Notes: a model not told the origin generated them from the letters alone. A stretch of 64,000 bases of DNA from Oscillospiraceae bacterium (GCA_902790675.1 CADASU010000002.1:62001-126000); one strand, 5' to 3'; positions 18,218-27,085 are shown, numbered from the stretch's first letter. Numbers and translations are program-made.

Positions 18218-18250
18218 AAAAAATTAACAAAAAATTAACAAAAAATTAAT
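18218..18250 (+). repeat. Three tandem 11-bp repeats upstream of the Asn-repeat protein
   Basis: AAAAAATTAAC at 18218-18228 and 18229-18239, then AAAAAATTAAT at 18240-18250. It lies in the 225-bp gap between the divergent yajC and surface-protein genes. It is a short satellite that could change promoter spacing if copy number varied, but no clear promoter overlaps it. Confidence 0.75.
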
Positions 18251-18344
18251 ATTATATACATTTATATGAACTAAATTTTTTATACAATAACAAAGCGAAA
18301 AGCATAAAAACATATATTATAATAAGTATAGAGAGGAATAGAAA

Positions 18345-19985
18345 ATGAATTTAAAAATAACAAAAAAAATGATTTCAATGCTTTGTGCCGCAACAATGGC
18401 AGTTTCATCTATTGGAGCATCTGTTAGCGCCATCAAAACGTATGATGGAGGTGCGCTCTCATCGAATCAAAAAGCAGATCTTAAAAATGCTGTTGATAAT
18501 CTGAACAAGACTTTACAATCATCCATTTCTACTACAGACACATTTATAGAAAATGTTAATAAATTAAAATGCGAATGTAAAAGCATGCTTTTGATTGAAG
18601 AACTAGATAAGATGCTATTAAATTTAAACGAAATAAAAAATCAAATGAAAAAATGGGATGATTATATAATCGAAGATAAATATTTGGCTGATGAAATAAA
18701 TGTTGAAATTAAAAATTTTAATTTAGATGACACAGCAAAAAGCATTAACTATCCTTTGGTTAGCTTTGCAGCAATAAATGACAGCCTATCTGAAATATTA
18801 AAAAATATGCAAAACATTGATATGCAATTAAAAAAAGAAAATGAGCGTATATTTTCCGGAAAAATTGATAAACCTTTAAATAAAAATGAAGACCCAGACA
18901 ATTTATTGACAAATAAAATTTTAAAAATAAAAAACTCTAATATGTCAAACAAAGACAAAATTGATGAGATTATCAAAATTTTAGAAAACAACAAATTTAA
19001 TGACTATAAAAAACAATTAAATGTTATATTACCAATCATAGATTCATTGCAAATAAATAATGTTGATGGTCTTGGTAGAATGGTAAATGGTGTGGTTGTA
19101 AAACTAAGCCAAGAAGAAATTTACAGTAATAAACAATTGCGCAAAGCTTTCAGAAAATTTTTAAAAGAATCTATAGAAAAACACATAGATCAAAAAATTG
19201 ATTCTCTAAAATCTAACGACATAACTAAAGATTTAGCAGACTACATTGCTAAAGACAAAAGTGAAATAGTAAAAACCTATGCAAGCATGGTTATAACCTC
19301 AACGGCTTATTCGAAATATACTGAGGAATCTATATTTTTGGATTCAGTTGATAAAGAATTAGATAAGAAAACAAAAAGTTATTTACAACATTGCAAAGAT
19401 AAAAGAAAAGTTAAAGACTTTTATAATTTTTATATTAATCAAATGTTCAATAATCTTTTAGATAAAGACTTTAAATTCAACAATAACGTATTCTCTGAAG
19501 AAGCTAAGAATCTATTAAGAGAATATGTTCATCAAGTTACCGGAAAAAGAACCGATGTAGAAAAAAAATATTTTCTATACAATGGACAAACATATTACAC
19601 AACAACCAATCATTTAGACCATGCTCTTGTCCAATATCCAAAATTAAAAGATGTTCATGAAAAAATTTTTAGAGCTATTAGAGAACGTATTAATTTGAAC
19701 ATTGTAGATTCTGATGGTATTCCATATGGTTCTGAAGAAGACCTAAAAATAGAGGTGGAAAATGCACAAAAGGCATTCAACATTCTCCAAAAGTGTGTAG
19801 TACCAATAGATAATGATGAATTGGTTTTAATTGAAGATCTAGCTAATGATGACAATAACAACGACAATGTAATCAACAATGAGCAAAACAATAACAACAA
19901 CGTAATCAACAATGAACAAAACAATAACAACAACGTAATCAACAATGAGCAAAACAATAACAACAACACAATAACAACAACGTAA
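18345..19985 (+). CDS. Secreted protein with Asn-rich C-terminal repeats, truncated by a frameshift
   Basis: A 546-residue protein with an N-terminal signal peptide (MNLKITKKMISMLCAATMAV, cleavage probably after the SVSA stretch). A long, charged, mainly helical region of unknown function follows (about residues 35-500), then 11-residue repeats of the type NNNNNVINNEQ. The frame ends at 19985 in TITTT because 14 bp are tandemly duplicated inside the repeat array. Without that duplication it would run on to 20431 and give about 690 residues with a further helical domain. No anchor motif is seen. GAGAGGA precedes the ATG. I do not recognise the family; a surface or matrix role is inference from the signal peptide and repeats. 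Confidence 0.7.
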   Translation: MNLKITKKMISMLCAATMAVSSIGASVSAIKTYDGGALSSNQKADLKNAVDNLNKTLQSSISTTDTFIENVNKLKCECKSMLLIEELDKMLLNLNEIKNQMKKWDDYIIEDKYLADEINVEIKNFNLDDTAKSINYPLVSFAAINDSLSEILKNMQNIDMQLKKENERIFSGKIDKPLNKNEDPDNLLTNKILKIKNSNMSNKDKIDEIIKILENNKFNDYKKQLNVILPIIDSLQINNVDGLGRMVNGVVVKLSQEEIYSNKQLRKAFRKFLKESIEKHIDQKIDSLKSNDITKDLADYIAKDKSEIVKTYASMVITSTAYSKYTEESIFLDSVDKELDKKTKSYLQHCKDKRKVKDFYNFYINQMFNNLLDKDFKFNNNVFSEEAKNLLREYVHQVTGKRTDVEKKYFLYNGQTYYTTTNHLDHALVQYPKLKDVHEKIFRAIRERINLNIVDSDGIPYGSEEDLKIEVENAQKAFNILQKCVVPIDNDELVLIEDLANDDNNNDNVINNEQNNNNNVINNEQNNNNNVINNEQNNNNNTITTT

Positions 19986-20065
19986 TCAACAATGAGCAAA
20001 ACAATAACAACAACGTAATCAACAATGAGCAAAACAATAACGACAACGTAATCAACAATGAGCAA
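19869..20065 (+). repeat. 33-bp coding tandem repeat array with a 14-bp duplication
   Basis: The core GTAATCAACAATGAGCAA recurs at 19869, 19902, 19935, 19982, 20015 and 20048. All intervals are 33 bp except the third, which is 47 bp. The extra 14 bp is an exact tandem copy of ACAATAACAACAAC (19954-19967 and 19968-19981). Because 14 is not a multiple of 3, it shifts the frame. Confidence 0.95.
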
Positions 20066-20431
20066 AACAATAACGACAGCCATAATGACCGTAACGCAAG
20101 AATATTACAAGAATGTTTAGACAAAACTGAGAAATTAAAGGAAAAACTTCGTAAACAAGAATCTGATTTTAAAGACTGGTTAAGATTAACACATAATATT
20201 ACTTTGGAAAATAATAATTTAGGTAACAACAATGCTAATGATGATATCGTTAAAGATGCAAAGAACATTATAGACAAAGCTGCAAAATATATAGATTATG
20301 CTGAGCAAGCAATAGCAGCAGGTCATAATGATAAAAAAACTATAATTAACACTAATAAACAACTGATTTATGATAAGATAGAACTTGAAAAAGATATTGA
20401 AGATTTCAAAATTAAATATCCAGAAAACTAA
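19982..20431 (+). pseudogene. Out-of-frame C-terminal part of the Asn-repeat protein
   Basis: After the 14-bp duplication the original coding frame stays open for another 150 codons to a TAA at 20431. It encodes three more NVINNEQ-type repeats, then a charged helical segment (LDKTEKLKEKLRKQESDFKD) and a terminal domain ending in KIKYPEN, followed directly by a terminator. No ribosome site precedes it, so it is expressed only if the duplication is lost, by ribosome frameshifting, or not at all. An assembly or sequencing error in the repeat is also possible. Confidence 0.75.
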
Positions 20432-20442
20432 TAGTAATTATA

Positions 20443-20474
20443 AAAACTTCCTGAACTAATTTTCGGGAAGTTTT
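20443..20474 (+). terminator. Terminator after the Asn-repeat gene
   Basis: Stem of 13 bp with one G-T wobble (20443-20455 with 20462-20474), ending in a T run. It lies after the downstream, out-of-frame stop, which supports the view that 18345-20431 was one gene. Confidence 0.8.
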
Positions 20475-20490
20475 TTGCATAATATAAAAC

Positions 20491-21759
20491 TTAAAATAAA
20501 GAATTCAAATTTTCAATTTCTTGCTTCGATTTTAAATTTAAATTTCCATCTGCTTGAAAAATACTCTGATATGAATATAAACAATATCCTTTATATTTCT
20601 TATATTTTCTACAACATTCTTCTTGTCTTTTTAAAATGTCTGTATTATTTTTCCACTCCTTTGCTCCCATACCTGCATGTTGATCATTATCCATTCCAAC
20701 TTTATATACCGCCATACCAACATAAAGTTCAGCATTGTTTTTTATTAAATTATTCCAGTCATCTACAGTTTTGTCAAAAGGATGAGATGAATTGTCAAAA
20801 CCAAAATAAATTTGAGGCATTATATAATCTAAATAACCAGATTCCGATAACCACAATTTAACATCAATAAACATCGAATCATAATTATTTTTTAAATTTG
20901 CTTGAGGACTTACTCCAAATTTAATATTGGAATTTTTTTCATGACATTTATTACACATTGCTTTTACTAAATTTGATGTTCCATTCCTACGCCACGTGTT
21001 AATATCGCAATTTGGCTTAACTTTATTATAATAATCAATATCATTTTCCTGTAATGTATCTATTTTAGAGGGATAGAAATAATCATCAATATGTATTCCA
21101 TCTAGAGCATATTTGTTTAATATCTCATCAACAACCTCTACAATAAATTGTTGCACATCAGGATTAGTAGGAATTAATATATATTTTCCTGTTAAATCTT
21201 TCATATAATAATCTCGTCTATTTTCAGCTAAATACCATTTTTTTATTATATAATTGTTAGATATTTTTGAGAAATCCTCATCCGACATAGTTCGTAAAGG
21301 GTTAATCCATCCATGTATTGATATATTGTTCTCCCGAGCAATATCAATAATTATTTTTAATGGATCAAATTTTAAATTTTCGCCCAAATTTTCATTAAAG
21401 TACTTAGACACTGGAGAAGTGGGTGATTCATAAAACGCATCACCAAACGCTCTCAAATGTAGCATTAATGTGTTAATTCCACAACTGCGCAAATTATTAA
21501 AAATTCCTCTAACTGTTTCAACAAATTGTTTTTCATCTTTATTTTTTAATAATAACTGCCATTCTAAATAAGAAAACCAACATGCTCTCATTTCCGGCGA
21601 CTCTTTTAATTGACTTGAAAAGTCTTCTTTATCATTATCATTTAATTCAGACTGTTGAGAAAAATTTTGATCAAATATATAAATATAGTCTTGAAAAAAC
21701 AAAACAGCAACAAATACTAAACATAAAAAAAATAATAAACCATAAAATATCCGTTTCAT
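20491..21759 (-). CDS. GHL10-family glycoside hydrolase-like protein (DUF187, YngK-like)
   Basis: A 422-residue extracytoplasmic protein anchored by an N-terminal hydrophobic segment (about residues 4-24). A TIM-barrel GHL10 domain begins with RACWFSYLEW and contains LHLRAFGDAFYESP, GWINPLR, the family motif DGIHIDDYFYP, FGVSPQANLKN and YIMPQIYFG. Relatives are thought to act on cell-wall or surface polysaccharide; the substrate is unknown. It lies downstream of the SipW-like gene on the same strand with an 88-nt gap. Confidence 0.88.
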   Translation of the reverse strand: MKRIFYGLLFFLCLVFVAVLFFQDYIYIFDQNFSQQSELNDNDKEDFSSQLKESPEMRACWFSYLEWQLLLKNKDEKQFVETVRGIFNNLRSCGINTLMLHLRAFGDAFYESPTSPVSKYFNENLGENLKFDPLKIIIDIARENNISIHGWINPLRTMSDEDFSKISNNYIIKKWYLAENRRDYYMKDLTGKYILIPTNPDVQQFIVEVVDEILNKYALDGIHIDDYFYPSKIDTLQENDIDYYNKVKPNCDINTWRRNGTSNLVKAMCNKCHEKNSNIKFGVSPQANLKNNYDSMFIDVKLWLSESGYLDYIMPQIYFGFDNSSHPFDKTVDDWNNLIKNNAELYVGMAVYKVGMDNDQHAGMGAKEWKNNTDILKRQEECCRKYKKYKGYCLYSYQSIFQADGNLNLKSKQEIENLNSLF

Positions 21760-21847
21760 TTAAACAATCCCCCACTACATATTTTATAATCTTAATTAAT
21801 AATATGCGGACAAGATATTATTTTATGCCTTATTATAAATATTAATT

Positions 21848-22789
21848 TTAAATATTCAATTCAATATTTGCAATATATTTATCAGTAGTTATGGTTAATG
21901 AGCCATCAGTTTTTAATACCAATTTTAAATTATCAATATGAGCAGGATTAGCGAAAAATTCTATGCCATTTTCAATATTTTTGGTTTTTAGTTCATATTC
22001 TTTTGACAAATTAAATTCACTATTATTATTTTTACTTGTAATTTTACTAATTTTATCATATGTTCCATTTAATTTATGCGTATCTTGAAAATTAACTTTA
22101 TACTCAATATTTTGCAGAATGTTGTCTATAGACTTTTTTTCAATTGCTTTATTAGAATTGTCTTGTGTTGCATCAGTTTGTTCTTCCAAATTATTTTTAT
22201 CAACTTCATCTAATTTATTATTAAAATCTGTATCTTCTAATTTTTCATCATCTGTATTGGAATCATTTTTAACATCAATATCTGATTTTTTCAACGTCTT
22301 CTTGCTTTTAGATAAATTTACAATTTTAACGATTTCCAAAATCAAAAGCAAAAAACACGGTAATATAACAATTATCAAACATCCCCAAATAGATGACATA
22401 AACAAATAAATGCCGCCTAAGGCAGGTATAGTATCTTCCATTAAAAATGTTTGATTAGCAGGAACCACCATTTCTTCTTCAACACCATTGATATTAGATT
22501 TAACAAGAAACGTTTTTTTATTTATTTCAAAATTGAATTTAGCAATATTAACGTTATTATTGAACTTTACAACTACAGAATCTCCCGCATTCGGCTTTAA
22601 ATCATAGTTAACTAGTGCTGCATCATTTGTCTGTAAAACATAAAAACTTTTTCCAAAAAAATTGAAATCTGATCTGCTATCATTAAAGATATATTTACCA
22701 AAAATTAAACTAATATATAACAATAAAACTAGCACGTAAAATGTTATAAAAAAAAATCTAATCCATTTAAACTTCCTTGTTTTTTTCAT
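21848..22789 (-). CDS. SipW-like membrane protein lacking signal-peptidase catalytic residues
   Basis: A 313-residue protein. There is a transmembrane segment at about residues 12-30, an extracytoplasmic domain to residue 120, a second transmembrane segment around 125-150, then an acidic, low-complexity cytoplasmic-like linker and a C-terminal beta-rich domain. The extracytoplasmic part resembles SipW-type signal peptidase I: SFYVLQTNDAALV lies where active enzymes have VLTGSMEPT, GDSVVVKF where they have GDxVIVK, and IPALGGIYLFMSS where they have IPxLGYxxxFLxS. The catalytic Ser and the THR-x5-K block are absent, so peptidase activity is unlikely. The family assignment is inference from these aligned patches. 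Confidence 0.5.
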   Translation of the reverse strand: MKKTRKFKWIRFFFITFYVLVLLLYISLIFGKYIFNDSRSDFNFFGKSFYVLQTNDAALVNYDLKPNAGDSVVVKFNNNVNIAKFNFEINKKTFLVKSNINGVEEEMVVPANQTFLMEDTIPALGGIYLFMSSIWGCLIIVILPCFLLLILEIVKIVNLSKSKKTLKKSDIDVKNDSNTDDEKLEDTDFNNKLDEVDKNNLEEQTDATQDNSNKAIEKKSIDNILQNIEYKVNFQDTHKLNGTYDKISKITSKNNNSEFNLSKEYELKTKNIENGIEFFANPAHIDNLKLVLKTDGSLTITTDKYIANIELNI

Positions 22790-22840
22790 GATAAATTTTC
22801 TCCTTACATTTATTTTATATATTTTTGTTTATATAATTAT

Positions 22841-23131
22841 CTAGTTAAAAAAACAATTAAAAAAATTTCTTTTCTTTTTTACACTACAAGGCATACAATC
22901 AAAGCAAACCAATATAACATCATCGCCAATAATATTAATGTTATTCCAGGAGACTACTATATCATCTTCTCGTCCTAAAAGTCCAAATAATTTATTTCGT
23001 CCATATATAACAAGAGAAATAACTTCTGCCGAGCATGTATCTATCACTACATCATCTACACACCCTAAGCTAACACCATTTTTAATATTTATAACATTTT
23101 TATCTCTAAGGTCTTCTAATTTGCACACCAT
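22841..23131 (-). CDS. YlmC/YmxH family PRC-barrel sporulation protein
   Basis: A 96-residue PRC-barrel protein. The opening CKLEDLRDKNVINIKNGVSL and the later RNKLFGLLGREDDIVVSW with ILVCF are typical of YlmC/YmxH, a small family conserved in spore formers and transcribed during sporulation; its mechanism is unknown. The chosen ATG (23131) has GGAGG 9 nt upstream, whereas the frame upstream of it lacks a site. The C-terminus carries an extra Cys/Phe/basic tail. It precedes no obvious operon partner. Confidence 0.85.
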   Translation of the reverse strand: MVCKLEDLRDKNVINIKNGVSLGCVDDVVIDTCSAEVISLVIYGRNKLFGLLGREDDIVVSWNNINIIGDDVILVCFDCMPCSVKKKRNFFNCFFN

Positions 23132-23280
23132 AACATATAACCTCCAAATAATATATACATATAAATTAGTATGCAAATAAAAAATTTACTATGAAATTTT
23201 CAAATAAACTCAGTATTATACACATCTAGTGCATATTATACATCTTTTCATAAGTTTTGTCTACAAAATTACATTTTTAA

Positions 23281-23529
23281 TCAAATTCCCTTATATTTTT
23301 TTCTTGTAGCAATTCCCCCTCGTATGTGTCTTTCCTTTTTATTAATCTCCAAAATTTTTTGAACTTTTCTATACAAAGATGGATTTAACTTTTTTAATCT
23401 AACACTAACGTCTTTATGCACAGTGCTTTTAGAAACACCAAATTTTTTTGCTGCCGCTCTAACAGTTGCAGAGTTTTTAGCAATATGCTCTCCTAATTGT
23501 ATGCACCTATCGTCAAGTTTATTGTTCAA
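23281..23529 (-). CDS. spoIIID: Sporulation transcriptional regulator SpoIIID
   Basis: An 82-residue DNA-binding protein that in Bacillus and Clostridium controls mother-cell genes, including sigK. It has the SpoIIID pattern DRCIQLGEHI, the helix-turn-helix AAKKFGVSKSTVHKDV, and the C-terminal basic segment RHIRGGIATRKKY, all closely matching the family. I start at TTG 23529 because GAGGTG lies 6 nt upstream and the family begins at this point; the frame is open to 23565 but has no site there. It stands alone next to a tRNA cluster. Confidence 0.94.
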   Translation of the reverse strand: MNNKLDDRCIQLGEHIAKNSATVRAAAKKFGVSKSTVHKDVSVRLKKLNPSLYRKVQKILEINKKERHIRGGIATRKKYKGI

Positions 23530-23653
23530 TAAAAACACCTCACACAACATACTAACATTATTCAATATGTATGCAAGAAGTTCAAAAGTGATACAATCAA
23601 TTTAATATAACAATAAAAAATGTATGTCTCACAGATGAAACATACACATATCA

Positions 23654-23729
23654 TGGAGCGGGTTACGAGGCTCGAACTCGCTACCTCCACCTTGGCAAGG
23701 TGGCGCTCTACCAGATGAGCTAAACCCGC
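23654..23729 (-). tRNA. tRNA-Gly (GCC)
   Basis: Minus-strand cloverleaf with acceptor GCGGGTT/AACCCGC, anticodon loop TTGCCAA, T-arm GTTCGAGCC and encoded TCCA 3' end. Confidence 0.96.
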
Positions 23730-23878
23730 AAAACAAAATATTCAAATAAATATAGTAGTCAAAAAGTAAACCAAGAAGACCATCATAATTTCACAAAAGA
23801 CTTTATAAACCAGCTCCAACAAAAGTAAAAATGTCAATCCCAAACTAAAGACTGACAAAAACCAACACATCTTGAAAT

Positions 23879-23954
<76 letters not shown>

Positions 23955-23985
23955 AAATTTGACTAAATAAATCTAGTCAAAAAAA

Positions 23986-24062
23986 TGGCGACCCTGAACA
24001 GACTTGAACTGTCGACCTCCTGCGTGACAGGCAGGCGTTCTAACCAACTGAACTACAGGGCC
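23986..24062 (-). tRNA. tRNA-Asp (GTC)
   Basis: Acceptor GGCCCTG/CAGGGTC, anticodon loop CTGTCAC, T-arm GTTCAAGTC, discriminator G and encoded CCA. Confidence 0.96.
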
Positions 24063-24068
24063 ATACTG

Positions 24069-24144
24069 TGGTGGGAACTACAGGGCTCGAACCTGTGACC
24101 CCCTGCTTGTAAGGCAGATGCTCTCCCAGCTGAGCTAAGCTCCC
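24069..24144 (-). tRNA. tRNA-Val (TAC)
   Basis: Acceptor GGGAGCT/AGTTCCC, anticodon loop CTTACAA, T-arm GTTCGAGCC, encoded ACCA. First gene of the four-tRNA operon Val-Asp-Phe-Gly. Confidence 0.96.
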
Positions 24145-24171
24145 GATCAACACACCTCAACAACGAGTATT

Positions 24172-24200
24172 ATTATACACAAACAATTCTTATTTGTCAA
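24172..24200 (-). promoter_or_regulatory. Promoter of the four-tRNA operon (perfect consensus)
   Basis: Minus strand TTGACA (24195-24200), 17-nt spacer, TATAAT (24172-24177), 27 nt before the tRNA-Val 5' end. Confidence 0.88.
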
Positions 24201-24315
24201 GGAAATTTGAAAAAATTTTTATTTACATAACATTGTATAATTTTTTCGAGGTTTTTCCAGATTTTATGTAACATATTCACACAAACAATGCTGTTCTTTA
24301 GCTTAAAACAAATTA

Positions 24316-24945
24316 TCACATAAATTTATCTTTTAAAATATTTACTATATCAGAAAAATTTTTAAAGCTATAATGATCTATAGAAAACATATTTAGTATA
24401 TTATCAAGTTTTCCTTTAGAAAATCTAACATCACAAATTCTACACGCATCAAAGTCTACATAAGAATCTCCCGCATATGCAATTATATCATATTTATCTC
24501 TAAAATATAAAATAACCTTTTGTTTATCTATACCAAATTTTTCAGAATAAAATCTATCATTTACATTTTTCACTAGCTTTATTCCACCGTCTTCATAAAA
24601 GCCGTGATTAGAAATTATATCTACGTCATATATTCCTTCCGATTTTAATTTTCTTTCAATATAATATTCACACCCAGCACTTAATACTAAGAAATCTCCT
24701 CCCAACTTCCTAACCAAGTTAACAGCTCTCGCAAAATAAGGGTCAAGTGGTATATATTCAATTTCCTTTTGCAAATCACTCTCACTTAAATTAATATTAC
24801 TAAATACATCAGATAACAATTCAAATCCAGACTTCAAACTATTTGAAAAAGCTCTATCATGCTCATATCTATACATAATTTGCAAAAAGAAATCTTGTGA
24901 TGTCATAGTCCCATCAAAATCACTTATAAACAAAAACCGCTTCAA
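24316..24945 (-). CDS. HAD-superfamily phosphatase, MtnX/phosphoserine-phosphatase-like
   Basis: A 209-residue HAD-IB type phosphatase. Motif I is SDFDGTMT with the nucleophilic Asp, motif II is the LSAG segment (residues near 93), and motif III is IAYAGDSYVDFDAC. The layout resembles MtnX-like enzymes, but no methionine-salvage genes are nearby, so the substrate is not assigned. The start codon lies 1 nt after the stop of the upstream HAD gene, so the two are probably translated from one message. Confidence 0.8.
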   Translation of the reverse strand: MKRFLFISDFDGTMTSQDFFLQIMYRYEHDRAFSNSLKSGFELLSDVFSNINLSESDLQKEIEYIPLDPYFARAVNLVRKLGGDFLVLSAGCEYYIERKLKSEGIYDVDIISNHGFYEDGGIKLVKNVNDRFYSEKFGIDKQKVILYFRDKYDIIAYAGDSYVDFDACRICDVRFSKGKLDNILNMFSIDHYSFKNFSDIVNILKDKFM

Positions 24946-24946
24946 T

Positions 24947-25630
24947 TTATATTACCTCTTTCAAACAAAAAAATCGCTCAAAGTCTCCACTATAAATAAA
25001 ATCATTAAAATCAAATATATAATGATCTGCATTTTGCTGAAGCACTTTTTTAGTTTCATCAGTCTGCCTATCATCAACAGCAAAATAGCCCATACCACAC
25101 TCTTTGACCAACTTTAATGGCTTAAATATATCTTCAAAAACAGCACAATTTTCTGGAAAAACTCCCATGTGTTTCGCAGCAATCTGATATATAGCTGCCG
25201 ATTCTTTATTCACTCCCAATTTATCTGAATATAAAAAATGCTCAAATAAATCATAAACACCATGTCTCTTTAAAATTAGTTCAGTAATTTCAGCATAGCA
25301 AGATGTGGCCAGTGATATATGAATTCCTTTCATTTTCATGGTCTCCAATAATTTTTTAGCACCCGGCTTTAATTTTACTTGATTTAAATATAAATCTTTT
25401 GCGATGTTATACCACATCATTTTTATTTCGTCAATAGTTTCAGATAAATTATATATTTTTTTTGTATATTTAGCACATTCTGTAGGAGGCATATGCATTA
25501 TATCCTCAGAATATTTTAAAGTTTTAACCACTCCAATTATTTTATGAAACTCTTCATCAACTTTTCCCCAAACCCATGTAGAATCCAATAAAGTTCCATC
25601 CATGTCAAAAATCGCCGCACTATAGTTCAT
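24947..25630 (-). CDS. HAD-IA family phosphatase (beta-phosphoglucomutase-like)
   Basis: A 227-residue haloacid-dehalogenase family hydrolase. Motif I is FDMDGTLLDS, motif II is SLATS, and motif III is AVFEDIFKPLK. The cap domain sits between residues 15 and 85, as in subclass IA enzymes acting on sugar phosphates or similar small phosphates. The substrate is unknown. Tandem with a second, differently built HAD gene directly downstream; divergent from thiamine pyrophosphokinase. Confidence 0.82.
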   Translation of the reverse strand: MNYSAAIFDMDGTLLDSTWVWGKVDEEFHKIIGVVKTLKYSEDIMHMPPTECAKYTKKIYNLSETIDEIKMMWYNIAKDLYLNQVKLKPGAKKLLETMKMKGIHISLATSCYAEITELILKRHGVYDLFEHFLYSDKLGVNKESAAIYQIAAKHMGVFPENCAVFEDIFKPLKLVKECGMGYFAVDDRQTDETKKVLQQNADHYIFDFNDFIYSGDFERFFCLKEVI

Positions 25631-25709
25631 ATAACGTCTTCTCCTTGCTTATAAAATATAAATATTGTAAAATTATATAATAAATAAAAAGGTATATTAG
25701 GAGTAAAAA

Positions 25710-26324
25710 ATGAAAGTTGTAATCATTTCTGGTGGAAACATTCCCCCAAAGTCAATATTAAATAAATACATAACTAAAAATTCATATATAATATGTGCCG
25801 ATAGTGGGTTTGATGCACTAACAAGCACTAACATAAAGCCCAACTTATGCGTTGGAGATATGGATTCGGTAAAATCTAGCCTAGCAGGTCAAACAACACA
25901 AATATATCCCAAAAACAAAGACAAAACCGATACAGAAATTGCTGTAGACATAGCAATAGAAAAAGGAGCAACTGAAGTCATATTGTTAGGATGTTCTGGA
26001 ACTAGGCTAGATCATACTTTGTCCAATATAAATATGCTTAAAATTTTACTCGAACACAATATCGATGGAAAAATGGTAGACTCAAATAATATAGTAATGC
26101 TTTGTGATTCACAAATCCAAATAAAATCCGCTAAAAATTGTTACTGTTCATTAATTTCTTTAACTCAATGCACAGGCGTAACAACCCACGGTTTAAAATA
26201 TTCACTAAAAAATGAAAATTTAAATTCAAAAACATCTAGAGGAATAAGCAATGAATTTAGTTCAAATCTAGCCACAATAACTCTTAAATCTGGACTTTTA
26301 CTAGTAATAATATCAAAAGACTAA
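25710..26324 (+). CDS. thiN: Thiamine pyrophosphokinase
   Basis: A 204-residue enzyme converting thiamine and ATP to thiamine diphosphate. All family motifs are present in order: CADSGFDAL, VGDMDSV, NKDKTDTE, LGCSGTRLDH and, near the end, the GISNEF segment of the thiamine-binding half. Length normal. TAGGAG lies upstream of ATG. It lacks the rpe/rsgA neighbours it has in many Firmicutes. It converges on the SDR gene 6 nt away. Confidence 0.93.
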   Translation: MKVVIISGGNIPPKSILNKYITKNSYIICADSGFDALTSTNIKPNLCVGDMDSVKSSLAGQTTQIYPKNKDKTDTEIAVDIAIEKGATEVILLGCSGTRLDHTLSNINMLKILLEHNIDGKMVDSNNIVMLCDSQIQIKSAKNCYCSLISLTQCTGVTTHGLKYSLKNENLNSKTSRGISNEFSSNLATITLKSGLLLVIISKD

Positions 26325-26329
26325 ACAAA

Positions 26330-27085
26330 CTAATTTTTCTTTTTATGCTGTATTTTATATGCAACCCGTAATTGCCACTTCAACGGCAATATCTTCGATG
26401 CAATATATGATAATTTCATAGATAAGCCTGGTATTATAAGTAATTGTTTTTGGAACAATTTTTCAACTGCCATTTTAGCAACGTCCTCACTTAACATAGG
26501 TTTAACAGAAAAGTGTACGCCAGCTCTTTTGTTAAACTTAGTTTTTACTGGCCCAGGACATAGCACACTAATGCTAACGTTGCTTCTCTCTCTCCGCAGT
26601 TCTTCATAAATAGCTAAAGATAGTTTTATAATATAAGACTTTGTCGCATAATAAGTTGCCATAAGCGGACCTCCTGCTGCAAAGCCCGCCGACGACGCAA
26701 CATTAAGAATGTATCCCCTATTTCTTCTAATAAAGTCCTTAACATATAATCTAGACAATATTTGAACAGCGCAAACATTAAGATCTATCATATTAATATC
26801 TGTTAAAAGATCAGAATCTGAAAATTTATTGCAACTTCCAAAGCCTGCGTTATTCACTAAAATGTCTATTTTTATATTTTTGGTCATTTCATATAACTTA
26901 TAACAATTTTGCTTTTTTGACAAATCTAAAGCTATTATTCTAGTTTTCACTTTCAGTGTCTTGGCAAATTTAGAAAGACTATCTTCATTTCTCGACACAA
27001 GTATTAAATTTATATTTTTATCAGCAAGTTTTTTAGCAATATCTCGTCCAATTCCAGAACTAGCGCCTGTTACAAGAGCTACCAT
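26330..27085 (-). CDS. Short-chain dehydrogenase/reductase
   Basis: A 251-residue NAD(P)-dependent oxidoreductase of the classical SDR type. Cofactor motif TGASSGIG at the N-terminus, structural NNAG, catalytic Ser in the NVASSAG segment and YYATK as the Tyr-x3-Lys pair, followed by the LCPGPVKT loop. The region after residue 190 is of the DltE / YqjQ-like kind. Substrate unknown. A C-terminal lysine-rich tail (KIQHKKKN) follows. The GGAGGAAGG ribosome site is very strong. Confidence 0.9.
   Translation of the reverse strand: MVALVTGASSGIGRDIAKKLADKNINLILVSRNEDSLSKFAKTLKVKTRIIALDLSKKQNCYKLYEMTKNIKIDILVNNAGFGSCNKFSDSDLLTDINMIDLNVCAVQILSRLYVKDFIRRNRGYILNVASSAGFAAGGPLMATYYATKSYIIKLSLAIYEELRRERSNVSISVLCPGPVKTKFNKRAGVHFSVKPMLSEDVAKMAVEKLFQKQLLIIPGLSMKLSYIASKILPLKWQLRVAYKIQHKKKN

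Noticed and set aside
19655..20277. Long open frames on the minus strand across the Asn repeat
   Set aside because: They are a by-product of stop-free repeat DNA; they encode Val/Ile/Leu low complexity and have no ribosome site.
23730..23878. A hidden RNA or gene between tRNA-Gly and tRNA-Phe
   Set aside because: 149 bp of AT-rich sequence without a cloverleaf, hairpin or reading frame.
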